Of a stretch of DNA of 21,261 bases, positions 6,611 to 15,277 are shown piece after piece. Every line of letters begins with the position of its first letter. Position 1 is the first letter of the stretch. Both the position numbers and the translations under genes were made by a program. The notes below the pieces were generated by a model that had not been told where the DNA came from, searched no databases, and was given only the letters and a program-made list of their open reading frames with translations. The stretch lies in the NCBI GenBank assembly GCA_002310115.1, contig DBYI01000003.1, positions 1-21,261 of the forward strand. Reading direction: 5' to 3'. The DNA is from Ruminococcus flavefaciens. GTDB lineage: Bacteria > Bacillota > Clostridia > Oscillospirales > Ruminococcaceae.

Positions 6611-7162
6611 TCATCCCACCGTCAGCTGATTCGTTTTCCTGAGATACTTCGCAGGTATGGGCTTGCGGAGCTTCCACACCACGTTCATAGGCTTCGAGCC
6701 CTCCGACTTCACATAGTCCGCCAGTCCGAGGAAAGTATACGGTGCAGCACCCAGCTTATTGCTCTTGTACTCACGGACGAATATCATCACGCTTGTACCC
6801 AAGTTGCGGTGATTGATATACCGCTGACCAGTCCTGCTTTCGGGAGTTGTGGTGCTCTGGCTCTGCCAGTGGAACAGCACGCTGTTGATGGAATAATCGT
6901 TGTACATGGTGGTAGGCGAATAGTCCTTGTCTGACTTGTTGAGCGTTACAAACAGCAGGTCGGCCTTTTTATCCTCCAGATACTTCACGCCCTCACGGAC
7001 GGTATCAGGCTTCATGAAGTCCAGCGCAACGAGTATCTGATCTCTTGTGTAGCTGCAATGCACATCCAGCGGACAGTCATAATCCACCTGCACAGGCTCG
7101 TCAATAAAGTCTATCTTGTCGTACTTGTAGTACATCAGCTCAAGTATCTCATCACGCATCAC
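6611..7162 (-). CDS. DUF3427 domain, C-terminal fragment of the PLD/DEAD helicase
   Basis: A 183-aa frame that corresponds to the DUF3427 domain normally fused to the C-terminus of PLD-DEAD helicases; typical stretches are DCPLDVHCSYTRDQILVAL, DLLFVTLNKSDKDYSPTTMY and LFHWQSQSTT. It is in the same reading frame as the helicase upstream and separated only by the TAG at 7190-7192 plus nine codons (GFRKIAKSP). The first possible starts are GTG 7162 and ATG 7159, and neither has a convincing ribosome site. I therefore think it is the tail of a broken gene rather than an independent gene, although re-initiation to make a separate subunit is possible. DUF3427 has no established biochemical role that I know of. 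Confidence 0.7.
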   Translation of the reverse strand: MMRDEILELMYYKYDKIDFIDEPVQVDYDCPLDVHCSYTRDQILVALDFMKPDTVREGVKYLEDKKADLLFVTLNKSDKDYSPTTMYNDYSINSVLFHWQSQSTTTPESRTGQRYINHRNLGTSVMIFVREYKSNKLGAAPYTFLGLADYVKSEGSKPMNVVWKLRKPIPAKYLRKTNQLTVG

Positions 7163-7189
7163 AGGTGACTTTGCAATCTTGCGGAAGCC

Positions 7190-9727
7190 CTAAAGCAGGT
7201 CGCTGAAACCGCAGTCCTCATAGGACTTCTGCCATATTGTGAACTGTAACATCTGCCACATTCTCTGCTGAACACCGTCAAAGTCGTCGATAGTATATTT
7301 CTCTATCTCAGGCAGCTTGTCTATCACAAGTTCTATAAGGCGATGAGAGTCGATGTATGAAAGTCGGGGCAGTGCCTTTGTGATGACCTCTTCAATATCT
7401 TCGGTAAAATTCTCTTTTACCTCAGCCTGTACACACAGTCTTGCAAAGCTGTTTTTCGTGCCGTAAATTGCACTGATATCAAGGTTGTAGTAATCAAGGA
7501 AACTGGCAAGAGTAAGAGCCTTTCCGCTGTCATCAGTGAAGCTTGCAAGACGCTTGACAATAGCACTTTTGTTGCCCACAGCCTGTCTGATGTTGTCGAG
7601 AATGTACTTCTGAGCCTGCTTTTCCAGCTTGATATAACAGCCCTTGGGCAGCAGGGGAAAGCCGTTCTCTATCTCGTCCCTGACACTGCGCTGAGTGTTG
7701 CCGAGAAGTGCCGCAAACTTCGACTCGAAATTATACTTCATGTGTGCCTGTCCGATGAAGTCAAGCACGGTCAGGCAGTCCTTGCCCTCGCTGAGACGCA
7801 GACCACGTCCTAGCTGTTGTAGGAACACGGTCAAACTTTCGGTAGGACGCAGGAACATCACCGTATTGACCTGGGGGATATCAACGCCCTCGTTGTACAG
7901 GTCAACGGTGAAAATGAACTTTATCTCGCCTTTTGCAAGCTTTGACTGTGCCGAATCACGTTCGTCTTTCTTGCTGTCGGCGGTCAGGGCGATGGACGGG
8001 ATATTGTTCTGATTGAAGCGCTGAGCCATATAATCTGCGTGCTCCTTCGACACACAGAAGCCCAGTCCCTTGACCTTGTCCATGTCCGCAACGTACTTGT
8101 TAAGCTCTTTCAGAATAAGCATAACACGCATATCGTTGCCCGTGTAGACATTTGAAAGCGCAGTCCTGTCATAACCTCCGCGAGACCATTTTATATCATG
8201 CAGGTCAACATCATCGGACACTCCGAAGTAGTGGAAGGGACACAGCAGCTTCCTGTCTATAGCCTCGGGCAGACGTATTTCCGCAGCGATACGGTCATCA
8301 AAATAGGGCAATATTCTCTTGCCGTCCATACGCTCGGGAGTAGCCGTCAGACCAAGCAGAATCTTCGGTTTGTAGTATTCAAGCAAGCGCTGATATGTAG
8401 GCGCAGCGGCGTGGTGGAACTCGTCCACGATGATGAAGTCATAGTAGTCGGGAGAGGTTATCCTGTCAAGGGCCTGAGAGTTGAAAGACTCAATGGAAAT
8501 GAACAGGTTTTCAAGGCTCTCGGGCACGATACCGCCAACGCAGAGGTCGCCGAAATTGGCATTGTGGAGCACACCGCGGAAGCATTTTATACTCTGCTTC
8601 AATATCTCTTTTCTGTGCGCTACAAAGAGAAGTCTTGCACATCCGTTTGCCTGGCGAAAACGCTTATAGTCAAAAGCGGAAATGACCGTTTTACCCGTAC
8701 CAGTAGCGGCAACAACAAGGTTCTTGTAATGTCCGCGTATCTCACGCTCGGCAGTCAGCTTGTCCAGTATCTCCTGCTGATAGGAGAATGGGCGGATATC
8801 AAAGCTGTAATTATCATCAGAGGAATGATACTTCTCGGCTTTCAGTGCCTGCATCAGATGCACTCTGTCATCGGGAGAATACATGGAAAAATCAGTGCTG
8901 TTCCAGTAGTTTTCAAAAGTCGCGTTTATCTTACGGATGGTGTGGGGCTGGTCATGGGCGGTTATTTTCAGATTCCATTCAAGGCCGCTGGTCATGGCGG
9001 CGTTGGACATATTCGACGAGCCAACGTAAGCCGTAGTGAAGCCTGTGTCACGATAGAAAACATAAGATTTCGCATGAAGCCTTGTGCGTTCGGTGTCGTA
9101 GGAAACTTTTATCTCGGTATGGGGCAGTTTGCTCAGCTCCTCCACAGCTTTCACATCGGTGGCACCCATGTATGAAGTCGTGATAACACGAAGTTTTCCG
9201 CCGCGTGCAGTGAACTCCTGCAATTCATCGATGATAAGCACCAGACCGCTCCACTTGATGAAGGACACCAGCATATCTATCCTGTCGGCTGAAACTATTT
9301 CCTTTTTCAGCTCAGTCATCATCTGCGGTTCGTGGCCTGCGCCTGTGAACAGGGAGCTCGATGCAAGGGAGGTTTCGGGGCGTGTCATGGTGATGCGGCG
9401 CTTCATAGTGTCCGCATTGTTCTGCATATTGGCAACCGCAAGGAGCTGTTCCGCACGTTCGTCCACGCTCATGCCGTCGAATTCATCATCGCCTGTAAGC
9501 TCCGTTACTGCCGAAACTATTTTGTTGGCAAGTCCCAGCTGACCTTCGATATCATCACCTGCAAGGCGTGAAAGTCCCTTCTCAATGACCTCAGAGAGAT
9601 ACCCTGCCAGCACCTGCGGAGCTTCCGCTTTGTCGATATTGCGTTTGTCGATAAGCTGCGCGGAATCATCTATTTTATCCGATAGTTCTTTGTTTATGAC
9701 TTGTTCGTACAGTCCGGGTCTGAGCAT
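7190..9727 (-). CDS. PLD-nuclease / DEAD-box helicase, interrupted before its DUF3427 tail by an in-frame TAG
   Basis: 845 residues up to the TAG. Residues about 120-280 form a phospholipase-D-type nuclease domain: LHAKSYVFYRD (H218, K220) and GSSNMS, a single HKD half that would need to dimerise. Residues about 310-690 are a superfamily 2 helicase: ATGTGKT Walker A (341-347), VDEFHH DEAD-type Walker B (435-438), LTATPERMDG motif III and QQLGRGLR motif VI. The protein then enters the region before DUF3427 and stops in SDLL. Full-length relatives continue through DUF3427. The start at 9727 is chosen because GGAGG lies 8 nt upstream; the GTG at 9736 overlaps that site. It follows the HNH gene by 18 nt. 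Predicted role: ATP-driven DNA translocation coupled to a nuclease in phage defence. It is clearly richer in GC than its operon neighbours (a 60-base line at 8401 is about 57%). Confidence 0.85.
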   Translation of the reverse strand: MLRPGLYEQVINKELSDKIDDSAQLIDKRNIDKAEAPQVLAGYLSEVIEKGLSRLAGDDIEGQLGLANKIVSAVTELTGDDEFDGMSVDERAEQLLAVANMQNNADTMKRRITMTRPETSLASSSLFTGAGHEPQMMTELKKEIVSADRIDMLVSFIKWSGLVLIIDELQEFTARGGKLRVITTSYMGATDVKAVEELSKLPHTEIKVSYDTERTRLHAKSYVFYRDTGFTTAYVGSSNMSNAAMTSGLEWNLKITAHDQPHTIRKINATFENYWNSTDFSMYSPDDRVHLMQALKAEKYHSSDDNYSFDIRPFSYQQEILDKLTAEREIRGHYKNLVVAATGTGKTVISAFDYKRFRQANGCARLLFVAHRKEILKQSIKCFRGVLHNANFGDLCVGGIVPESLENLFISIESFNSQALDRITSPDYYDFIIVDEFHHAAAPTYQRLLEYYKPKILLGLTATPERMDGKRILPYFDDRIAAEIRLPEAIDRKLLCPFHYFGVSDDVDLHDIKWSRGGYDRTALSNVYTGNDMRVMLILKELNKYVADMDKVKGLGFCVSKEHADYMAQRFNQNNIPSIALTADSKKDERDSAQSKLAKGEIKFIFTVDLYNEGVDIPQVNTVMFLRPTESLTVFLQQLGRGLRLSEGKDCLTVLDFIGQAHMKYNFESKFAALLGNTQRSVRDEIENGFPLLPKGCYIKLEKQAQKYILDNIRQAVGNKSAIVKRLASFTDDSGKALTLASFLDYYNLDISAIYGTKNSFARLCVQAEVKENFTEDIEEVITKALPRLSYIDSHRLIELVIDKLPEIEKYTIDDFDGVQQRMWQMLQFTIWQKSYEDCGFSDLL

Positions 9728-9745
9728 AGGGGGCACCTCCGATGA

Positions 9746-10576
9746 TTAGGCGTTTAGTTTTTTATACAACGAATTTATAAGTCCTATAATGCATTTTTCA
9801 TATGGTTTACCACTTATTTTTCTATATATGTATTTTACTGCGAATGATGAATATGGAGTTTTTGGATCTATTTTGAGCTTGATTTGCTCAAGGCTTTTTT
9901 GAATTCCATCAGCATTATTATCCTGATAGAATATTTCAAACATTTCAATAGCTGTTTTGCTTTCTAATCGAGCTTTTTTTCTGCCTTCTTTAAACTCTTT
10001 CCAGTTGTATATTTTTTTACTTGTTTCTACACGAGAAACATCATACTTGTCCGTACTCATAGCAATGATATCACCATTCTCATCACTGTCGATTAAGTAA
10101 TAATCATCTTGGTTACATGGATCTAATAATATGTTATCATCTGAACTCTGAGGATTAATTGCAGGAGTACTTCCTTGTTTTAACGGAAAACAATCATTTT
10201 TTCCACCACCATTATAGCAACGGTTACATTTTTCACAACTTAGTCTATAATTATTATAATCGTATGCTAACCACCAATATCCATCTGGGAGAATAGTCGT
10301 TCCATTTAAAGCTGTAGATTTGTTTTTAGGGCGGAAGTGATCTACATCTCCATAACTTCCATCAAGGGAGCATTCAGAATACCAGCATTTGCTACCATAA
10401 ATATTTAATAATATAGGTTTAAAATCACTCCAAAAACTATTCTTTGAAAAATAATCTTTTCGATCCTTATGTGAAGATAACGTTGAAATGTTGCCTAAAT
10501 GAACAGCCGCTTTTTTCTTCCATGCAATAACCTCTGGACTGTTTGGATTGATTTTTGATAAATCTATATACCTCAT
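9746..10576 (-). CDS. HNH endonuclease, PtuB-like (restriction/retron-associated TIGR02646-type)
   Basis: A 276-aa protein with an HNH/His-Me-finger site: C64 and C69 form the first half of a zinc knuckle, DVDHFRPK at 77-84 carries the catalytic histidine, N109 precedes SCEKCN at 113-118 with the second CxxC, and KNDCFPL (126-132) completes the family signature. This arrangement is that of the HNH partner in Septu (PtuB) and retron Ec78 systems. It would cut nucleic acid under control of the ATPase encoded directly upstream, with which it shares a 4-nt ATGA stop/start overlap. Tight coupling implies a fixed protein ratio, as in PtuA-PtuB complexes. The C-terminal 100 residues are helical and not recognised. 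No reverse transcriptase or retron RNA is near, so this is a Septu-like or restriction-associated version, not a retron. Confidence 0.8.
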   Translation of the reverse strand: MRYIDLSKINPNSPEVIAWKKKAAVHLGNISTLSSHKDRKDYFSKNSFWSDFKPILLNIYGSKCWYSECSLDGSYGDVDHFRPKNKSTALNGTTILPDGYWWLAYDYNNYRLSCEKCNRCYNGGGKNDCFPLKQGSTPAINPQSSDDNILLDPCNQDDYYLIDSDENGDIIAMSTDKYDVSRVETSKKIYNWKEFKEGRKKARLESKTAIEMFEIFYQDNNADGIQKSLEQIKLKIDPKTPYSSFAVKYIYRKISGKPYEKCIIGLINSLYKKLNA

Positions 10577-12150
10577 TCGTCTAATAATCCTCTCAATATT
10601 TCTTCTGCCGTTGCATTTCTTTCTTCAATTTCTTCTTTTGAAAGTTTTCCACTTGTTTTTTCACGATATATTTTGTGCATTGCTATGACGTACTCATCAT
10701 AATAAATATCGGTGGGTATATTTCTTGAAAAAGTCATATCTTCAAGAATTTCTGTTAATTCTTTCAGCTTTTGCCTGTCTTTTTTGTTGAGTACATTATC
10801 ATTTTCTTTTGCTTTAACCATGAGATCATATTTTTCATCAAGTTTTTTCTTGGTTTCTGTATCCAGAACAGTCGGTAAACCATAATACTCACTCTGCAAC
10901 AAACCGTCTATGCCCATGCCGTCGGTATCACTTTCTGGTACAATAACCTTTGTGGCTCCTGTTTCATCATCACGTTCAAAAATGCGGATAAACTCTTTTG
11001 ATACACCATTGATGACCAAAGGATCATGAGTAGCTATTATTGCTTGAGTATTAACAGTGGATTCTAATACTTTATCAATAATTTCTTTGATTTCATATTT
11101 CCACCTGGGATTCATATAGACATCAGGTTCGTCCATTAATACTAAGCAGTCCTCACTCTTACAAATTCCAAGCATTCCTACTACTTTTATAAGCTGACGT
11201 TGCCCTTCACTCAAATAATCAATATTAACATTATTGCCATCACTTTCGGCATAAACAGCATATTCAGCTTTGTAATATAGTTTTAGCTTTTCCAAGAAAT
11301 TTAGTATTGATATAGAATCGAGATGCAAACTATCCAAAGCATAAATAGTGAAGAATACTTTATTATCAGAAAATGTCCAATTTCCTTTCATAAATGCTTC
11401 GATAAATCTATGATCGATATATTCAATGAAAGAAAACAATTTATTTTTTAAATTTGATGAATCAAATAAAGCTTCAACATCTATAACCATAGATATATCG
11501 ATTTGATTAATTCTCGATAATTTACATTTTTCTTTTATAATTTCCTTTTCATAAGAATCATTTCCTGCAAGAATTGCGCACAGATAGATAGGAATCAATG
11601 ATTCGTCACAATAAATATAGTTCCTTTTTGGAATACTTACAGGTGTAAATTCAACTCCGTTTGTCATTGAATTTATATAGTCTTCATAAATCTTCCTGCA
11701 TTTTTTGTTGTATTGGCTATTTTGCTTTTTAATGCTATCATAGAAAGAATTGTTATTTCCAGAATAGAATGCAATTACTCTTTCCGGAAAAATTCTGGTT
11801 TGACACATTTCTAAACTAAGCTTAACAGTTAATAAACTTCCTTTGCAAAACCTATCACCATCAACAAAAACAGTATACTCAGTTCCACTTTTTTCAATGC
11901 TGATTTCTTGTTGTGCGTATTCGTATTCTAACAGATAATCATAAGTGATTTTATTTGCGATAGAATAAGACCGCATTGACAACATATCAAACGACATAAT
12001 AATATCCAGAATCGCTCTAAGCATTGTTGATTTGCCTGAACCATTTTCGCCTATAATTACAGTCGAACTACCTCCGTTTATTGTTTGAAAACAAATATCA
12101 AAATCAACAAGACAAAGATGATTATCAATACAAAGCTTCTTGATTTGCAT
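10573..12150 (-). CDS. ABC/AAA-type ATPase, PtuA-like, restriction-system associated
   Basis: A 525-aa SMC/OLD-like ATPase: GENGSGKST Walker A (34-42), an ABC-type signature YLSEGQRQ (312-319), Walker B CLVLMDEPD (335-343) and an ATHD switch histidine (373-376). The central 100-300 region is the insertion arm. The C-terminal part (about 400-525) is charged and helical. It matches the ATPase partner of HNH nucleases (PtuA of Septu and retron Ec78) and, from memory, the TIGR04435 'restriction system-associated AAA ATPase'. It probably oligomerises, senses phage attack or restriction failure, and gates the HNH nuclease. The ATG is 5 nt after the hsdS stop and its ribosome site (GTGAGG) overlaps the end of hsdS, so it is translationally linked to the type I system. 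Base composition is AT-rich like the HNH gene. Confidence 0.85.
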   Translation of the reverse strand: MQIKKLCIDNHLCLVDFDICFQTINGGSSTVIIGENGSGKSTMLRAILDIIMSFDMLSMRSYSIANKITYDYLLEYEYAQQEISIEKSGTEYTVFVDGDRFCKGSLLTVKLSLEMCQTRIFPERVIAFYSGNNNSFYDSIKKQNSQYNKKCRKIYEDYINSMTNGVEFTPVSIPKRNYIYCDESLIPIYLCAILAGNDSYEKEIIKEKCKLSRINQIDISMVIDVEALFDSSNLKNKLFSFIEYIDHRFIEAFMKGNWTFSDNKVFFTIYALDSLHLDSISILNFLEKLKLYYKAEYAVYAESDGNNVNIDYLSEGQRQLIKVVGMLGICKSEDCLVLMDEPDVYMNPRWKYEIKEIIDKVLESTVNTQAIIATHDPLVINGVSKEFIRIFERDDETGATKVIVPESDTDGMGIDGLLQSEYYGLPTVLDTETKKKLDEKYDLMVKAKENDNVLNKKDRQKLKELTEILEDMTFSRNIPTDIYYDEYVIAMHKIYREKTSGKLSKEEIEERNATAEEILRGLLDE

Positions 12151-12155
12151 AAAGC

Positions 12156-13754
12156 TTACCTCACAAGTGTATATTTTGTATAATTTTTATTTCCGGATTT
12201 TATAATCAAATGTTGTTTTTGAAGTATTCTTATGGTATTTAGTATATCAAATTTCTTTGAACTTACAGCGATGATCTCCTCAGCCGTAACTTCACCTGTC
12301 TCACTTTTCAAAAAGAGCTTTATTATTTTGCGTTCAAGCTCTGTTTTCAGAAGATGATCAATTTCTTTGGGGATTACAATACGAGTTCGCTTTGGCTTTT
12401 GAGCTTTCTCTTCATTATTATTCCCCAACAGTATCTCCTTAAGCAGCTCCACCGCACTTTCTTCCTCGGGATCATTCGTCCCCAGCTCACCACGGAACGC
12501 ACGGGCAAGTATAGCCTTTTTCATCGTATCTATCTGATCTATTACTACTTCAGCGGCTTGTTTAGATTCATTCTCCTTTTTTAGAAGGGAACTTATAATC
12601 TCGACAATTACCTGTTGTTCATTAATAGATGCAACAGGTATTACAAACGCACCTATTTTTTTAGCATTTATATTAGATTGATTTACTCCATCGGTTTTTA
12701 CATTATTACAATACTCTTTGGCAGCTGGAGTATTCAAAGCATAGTTGAAATAATCCCCAATGATTTCATCATGTTTATAATCGAGCTTGATTAAATATCC
12801 TGCATAGATTGCTGGAAACTCCCCTCTATAAATTGAGGTTTTACCTACAAGAACAGCACTATTTGTTCTATTAAATAATACATCTCCCGGATACAATCTG
12901 TATTTTTCTATATCTTCCTTGTCATCTGTATAAGCCAAATCGCTCCAGTCAATTTCTCCTTGCTGAAGATTACCCATACGAATAACAATTACTGGACCTT
13001 CTGATTTTGACTTTTTAGAAGTACCATATTTTAACGAATGGCATATTTCATTTATTGACTTTCTTTCCCAACTATCAATACTAACTCCATTTTTTTCTCT
13101 CCACTTAGCCGTCAGCTCACCTGAGAAAGCTTTATGCAAGATGGCCGCCTTTCGTGTTTCAAAGCTGTCGATTACTTCCTGTGCTTTTTCTTTAGCTTCG
13201 TCAAGCTTTGAGAAGAGTGATTCTATGCGTTCTACTATGCGATGCTGTTCGTCTAATGGCGCAAATGCAATTCCTTTTTTTGATGTTATGTTTATAGTTA
13301 TTTGAGGAATTGCATTTCCATGATAGGCAAACAATTCTTCTTTACGGCTTTTCATATAGTAATAAATATATTTGCTTGTATCTTTATCAATAGGCTTGAA
13401 AAACATAGTAGTTTGAGTACACGTTGCCTCTTTTTCATTGATAAGCTTAACATATCCAATTGAGTTTCCTCTTGCTGGAATAACAATATCATTGCACGAA
13501 AGGTTAATAGTGTTTTTGCTGGCAGGGATATACCCAAAAACTTTATCGTCCTCTGTTGCGCTGTAAACTGGAACGCCTTCATCAAATAATTGCTTGCTTA
13601 AAATAGTCTGTCCCATTCCAAAATTGCCAAGACTGTCCAGCGTTGTCCAACACCAATTATCAGGAATTTTATATGGTTCGTATCCGGGCACAATTAATGC
13701 CTGTTCCAGCTTTTCTTCAATTGAAAGATCAGCGGCTTTGGTTTTCTTCGCCAT
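12156..13754 (-). CDS. hsdS: Type I restriction-modification specificity subunit S
   Basis: A 532-aa DNA-recognition subunit. TRD1 spans about residues 15-150, followed by the first conserved helix with the family landmark KAAILHKAFSGELT; TRD2 spans about 220-370, followed by the second helix ending in KAILARAFRGELG. The two coiled-coil helices set the spacing between the two half-sites, which cannot be deduced here. After GTNDPEEESAVELLKEIL a further roughly 70 residues (460-532) form an extension that reads like a small winged helix, beyond the usual S subunit end. The start at 13754 is chosen because GGAGG lies 7 nt upstream; the TTG at 13760 overlaps the end of hsdM. The hsdM stop is at 13757-13759, so the two genes nearly touch. 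TRDs are often exchanged, which may explain its lower GC relative to hsdM. Confidence 0.9.
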   Translation of the reverse strand: MAKKTKAADLSIEEKLEQALIVPGYEPYKIPDNWCWTTLDSLGNFGMGQTILSKQLFDEGVPVYSATEDDKVFGYIPASKNTINLSCNDIVIPARGNSIGYVKLINEKEATCTQTTMFFKPIDKDTSKYIYYYMKSRKEELFAYHGNAIPQITINITSKKGIAFAPLDEQHRIVERIESLFSKLDEAKEKAQEVIDSFETRKAAILHKAFSGELTAKWREKNGVSIDSWERKSINEICHSLKYGTSKKSKSEGPVIVIRMGNLQQGEIDWSDLAYTDDKEDIEKYRLYPGDVLFNRTNSAVLVGKTSIYRGEFPAIYAGYLIKLDYKHDEIIGDYFNYALNTPAAKEYCNNVKTDGVNQSNINAKKIGAFVIPVASINEQQVIVEIISSLLKKENESKQAAEVVIDQIDTMKKAILARAFRGELGTNDPEEESAVELLKEILLGNNNEEKAQKPKRTRIVIPKEIDHLLKTELERKIIKLFLKSETGEVTAEEIIAVSSKKFDILNTIRILQKQHLIIKSGNKNYTKYTLVR

Positions 13755-13756
13755 AA

Positions 13757-15277
13757 TCAATCCTCCAAGGTCAGTGTTTTTAATTTACGGACAACGCTTT
13801 TCAGCAGGTCAACAGCCTCTTCAAGCTGAGCGATAGCTTCTTCTCCGCTTTCAATAGGGTTGGGGAGTTCCTCGGCATCTATGATCGAATCATCTTTGAT
13901 AAGTCCGAGGTCAAGGCTGTCATCATGCTCGTTTTCGATCTGCTCACGGGTAAACTTACTCCAACGCTCACCTGTACGCTTTGAAGCATCTTTATAACCC
14001 TCTATAAATTCTTCAAAATCGCTCTTTTTAAGCTGTCTGGTCTTGCCGAAGCTCTCCATATTGGTTCGCATATCATAGAAAGCGACTTCTGTGGTGTTGT
14101 CCTTTTCGGTATTGCCACGGGTAAAGAAGAGTACATTGGTCTTAACTCCCTGAGCATAGAATATGCCCGTAGGCAGGCGCAGTATCATATGCAGATTGCA
14201 GAAATTCATAAGCTCACGGCGTACACTAACTCCGTCACCGCCTGCAAAAAGTACATTATCAGGCAGTACAACCGCACAGCGAGCCTTGCCGTCTGCCTTT
14301 AAACTGCGGTATATTACCTGTAAAAAGTTCAGCTGCTTATTAGATGTCTGGAAAGAAATATCGTCACGGGAAGTACGCTCACCGCCTTTTTTAGTTCCGA
14401 AAGGCGGATTGGTGAGTATAACATCAAATTCCTTGAATCGCTTTGCACTCGGAGCGAGTGAATCTTCACAATAGATCTCTGCAGGCACGCTATGCAGATA
14501 TGCGTTCATAAGTGCAAGGCGATGTGCATCAGGAACAAGTTCTACACCGCTGAAAGCATCCTGGAATGCGTTAACTTCACTATCTGACAAGGCGTAGAGG
14601 TCTTTATTCTCAGTCGTATGCTGAAAAGCGGATATCATAAAACCGAAAGTACCGCAGGCAGGGTCAAAACATCTCTCACCAAACTGTGGGTTTGTAAGTT
14701 CGGTCATTACATCAATAAGCACACGAGGAGTAAAATACTGACCAGCGCCGGATTTCTTCTCATCGGCGTTTTTGGCAAGTAATCCCTCATAGAGATCGCC
14801 AAGACCTTCTTTTTTGGCTTCAAACCAGTCAAGCTTATTGATCTCTGAAATGACCTTTTCAAGGTTTTTAGGCTCTTCTATGCTTGATACTGCCTTAGCA
14901 TAGATACTGCTGATTTTTGAAAGAGGAAGTTTTCCAAGCTCCGTTAAAACAGCGTTATAATATTTTTTTAGTTCAATACCATTAAGCGTAGTTAGATAAG
15001 CCCATGAATATGAATCGAGAACATTCTTTCTGTCGTTTTTCTCATCATCATCAAGATCATCGACAGTTTTTTTCTTGCTTGCAGCATATTTTTCAAGACG
15101 TTTTTTGTATGCCTGTTCAATTTCTTTCTGTAAAGCGCTTTCTTCGCCTGTTTCTTCAAGCATTTTCAAAAATAATATATAAGTCAGCTCTGTAACATAC
15201 TGATGATAGGTGATACCGTCATCACGCAGTACATTGCAAAGATTCCAGAGCTTCTGTACGATATCTTGTGTGCTCAT
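13757..15277 (-). CDS. hsdM: Type I restriction-modification DNA adenine methyltransferase subunit M
   Basis: A 506-aa N6-adenine methyltransferase. An N-terminal helical domain (1-160) is followed by GAGQYFTP (177-184), SAM-binding motif I DPACGTFGF (205-213), and catalytic motif IV NPPFG (290-294). These are the hallmarks of HsdM, which acts in an M2S complex to methylate the host target and, with HsdR, in restriction. Motif I is usually DPACGTGGF, so F at the second glycine position is a notable variant. The ATG at 15277 overlaps the hsdR stop codon by one base (TAATG), giving tight coupling. The length is normal for the family. The C-terminal helical tail (EEAIAQLEEAVDLLKSVVRK) probably contacts the S subunit. 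Confidence 0.93.
   Translation of the reverse strand: MSTQDIVQKLWNLCNVLRDDGITYHQYVTELTYILFLKMLEETGEESALQKEIEQAYKKRLEKYAASKKKTVDDLDDDEKNDRKNVLDSYSWAYLTTLNGIELKKYYNAVLTELGKLPLSKISSIYAKAVSSIEEPKNLEKVISEINKLDWFEAKKEGLGDLYEGLLAKNADEKKSGAGQYFTPRVLIDVMTELTNPQFGERCFDPACGTFGFMISAFQHTTENKDLYALSDSEVNAFQDAFSGVELVPDAHRLALMNAYLHSVPAEIYCEDSLAPSAKRFKEFDVILTNPPFGTKKGGERTSRDDISFQTSNKQLNFLQVIYRSLKADGKARCAVVLPDNVLFAGGDGVSVRRELMNFCNLHMILRLPTGIFYAQGVKTNVLFFTRGNTEKDNTTEVAFYDMRTNMESFGKTRQLKKSDFEEFIEGYKDASKRTGERWSKFTREQIENEHDDSLDLGLIKDDSIIDAEELPNPIESGEEAIAQLEEAVDLLKSVVRKLKTLTLED

Noticed and set aside
7163..7192. Programmed stop-codon read-through at the TAG
   Set aside because: The context CTT TAG GGC is not a known leaky context such as TAG followed by CAR-YYA, and no clear stimulatory structure was seen; a point mutation is simpler.
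8198..9175. 325-codon plus-strand open frame
   Set aside because: It lies entirely antisense to the PLD/helicase gene, has no ribosome site and shows no recognisable domain; the opposite strand carries clear motifs.
9746..12150. Retron (because PtuAB-like effectors occur in retron Ec78)
   Set aside because: No reverse transcriptase gene and no msr/msd-like inverted repeat RNA was found anywhere in the window.
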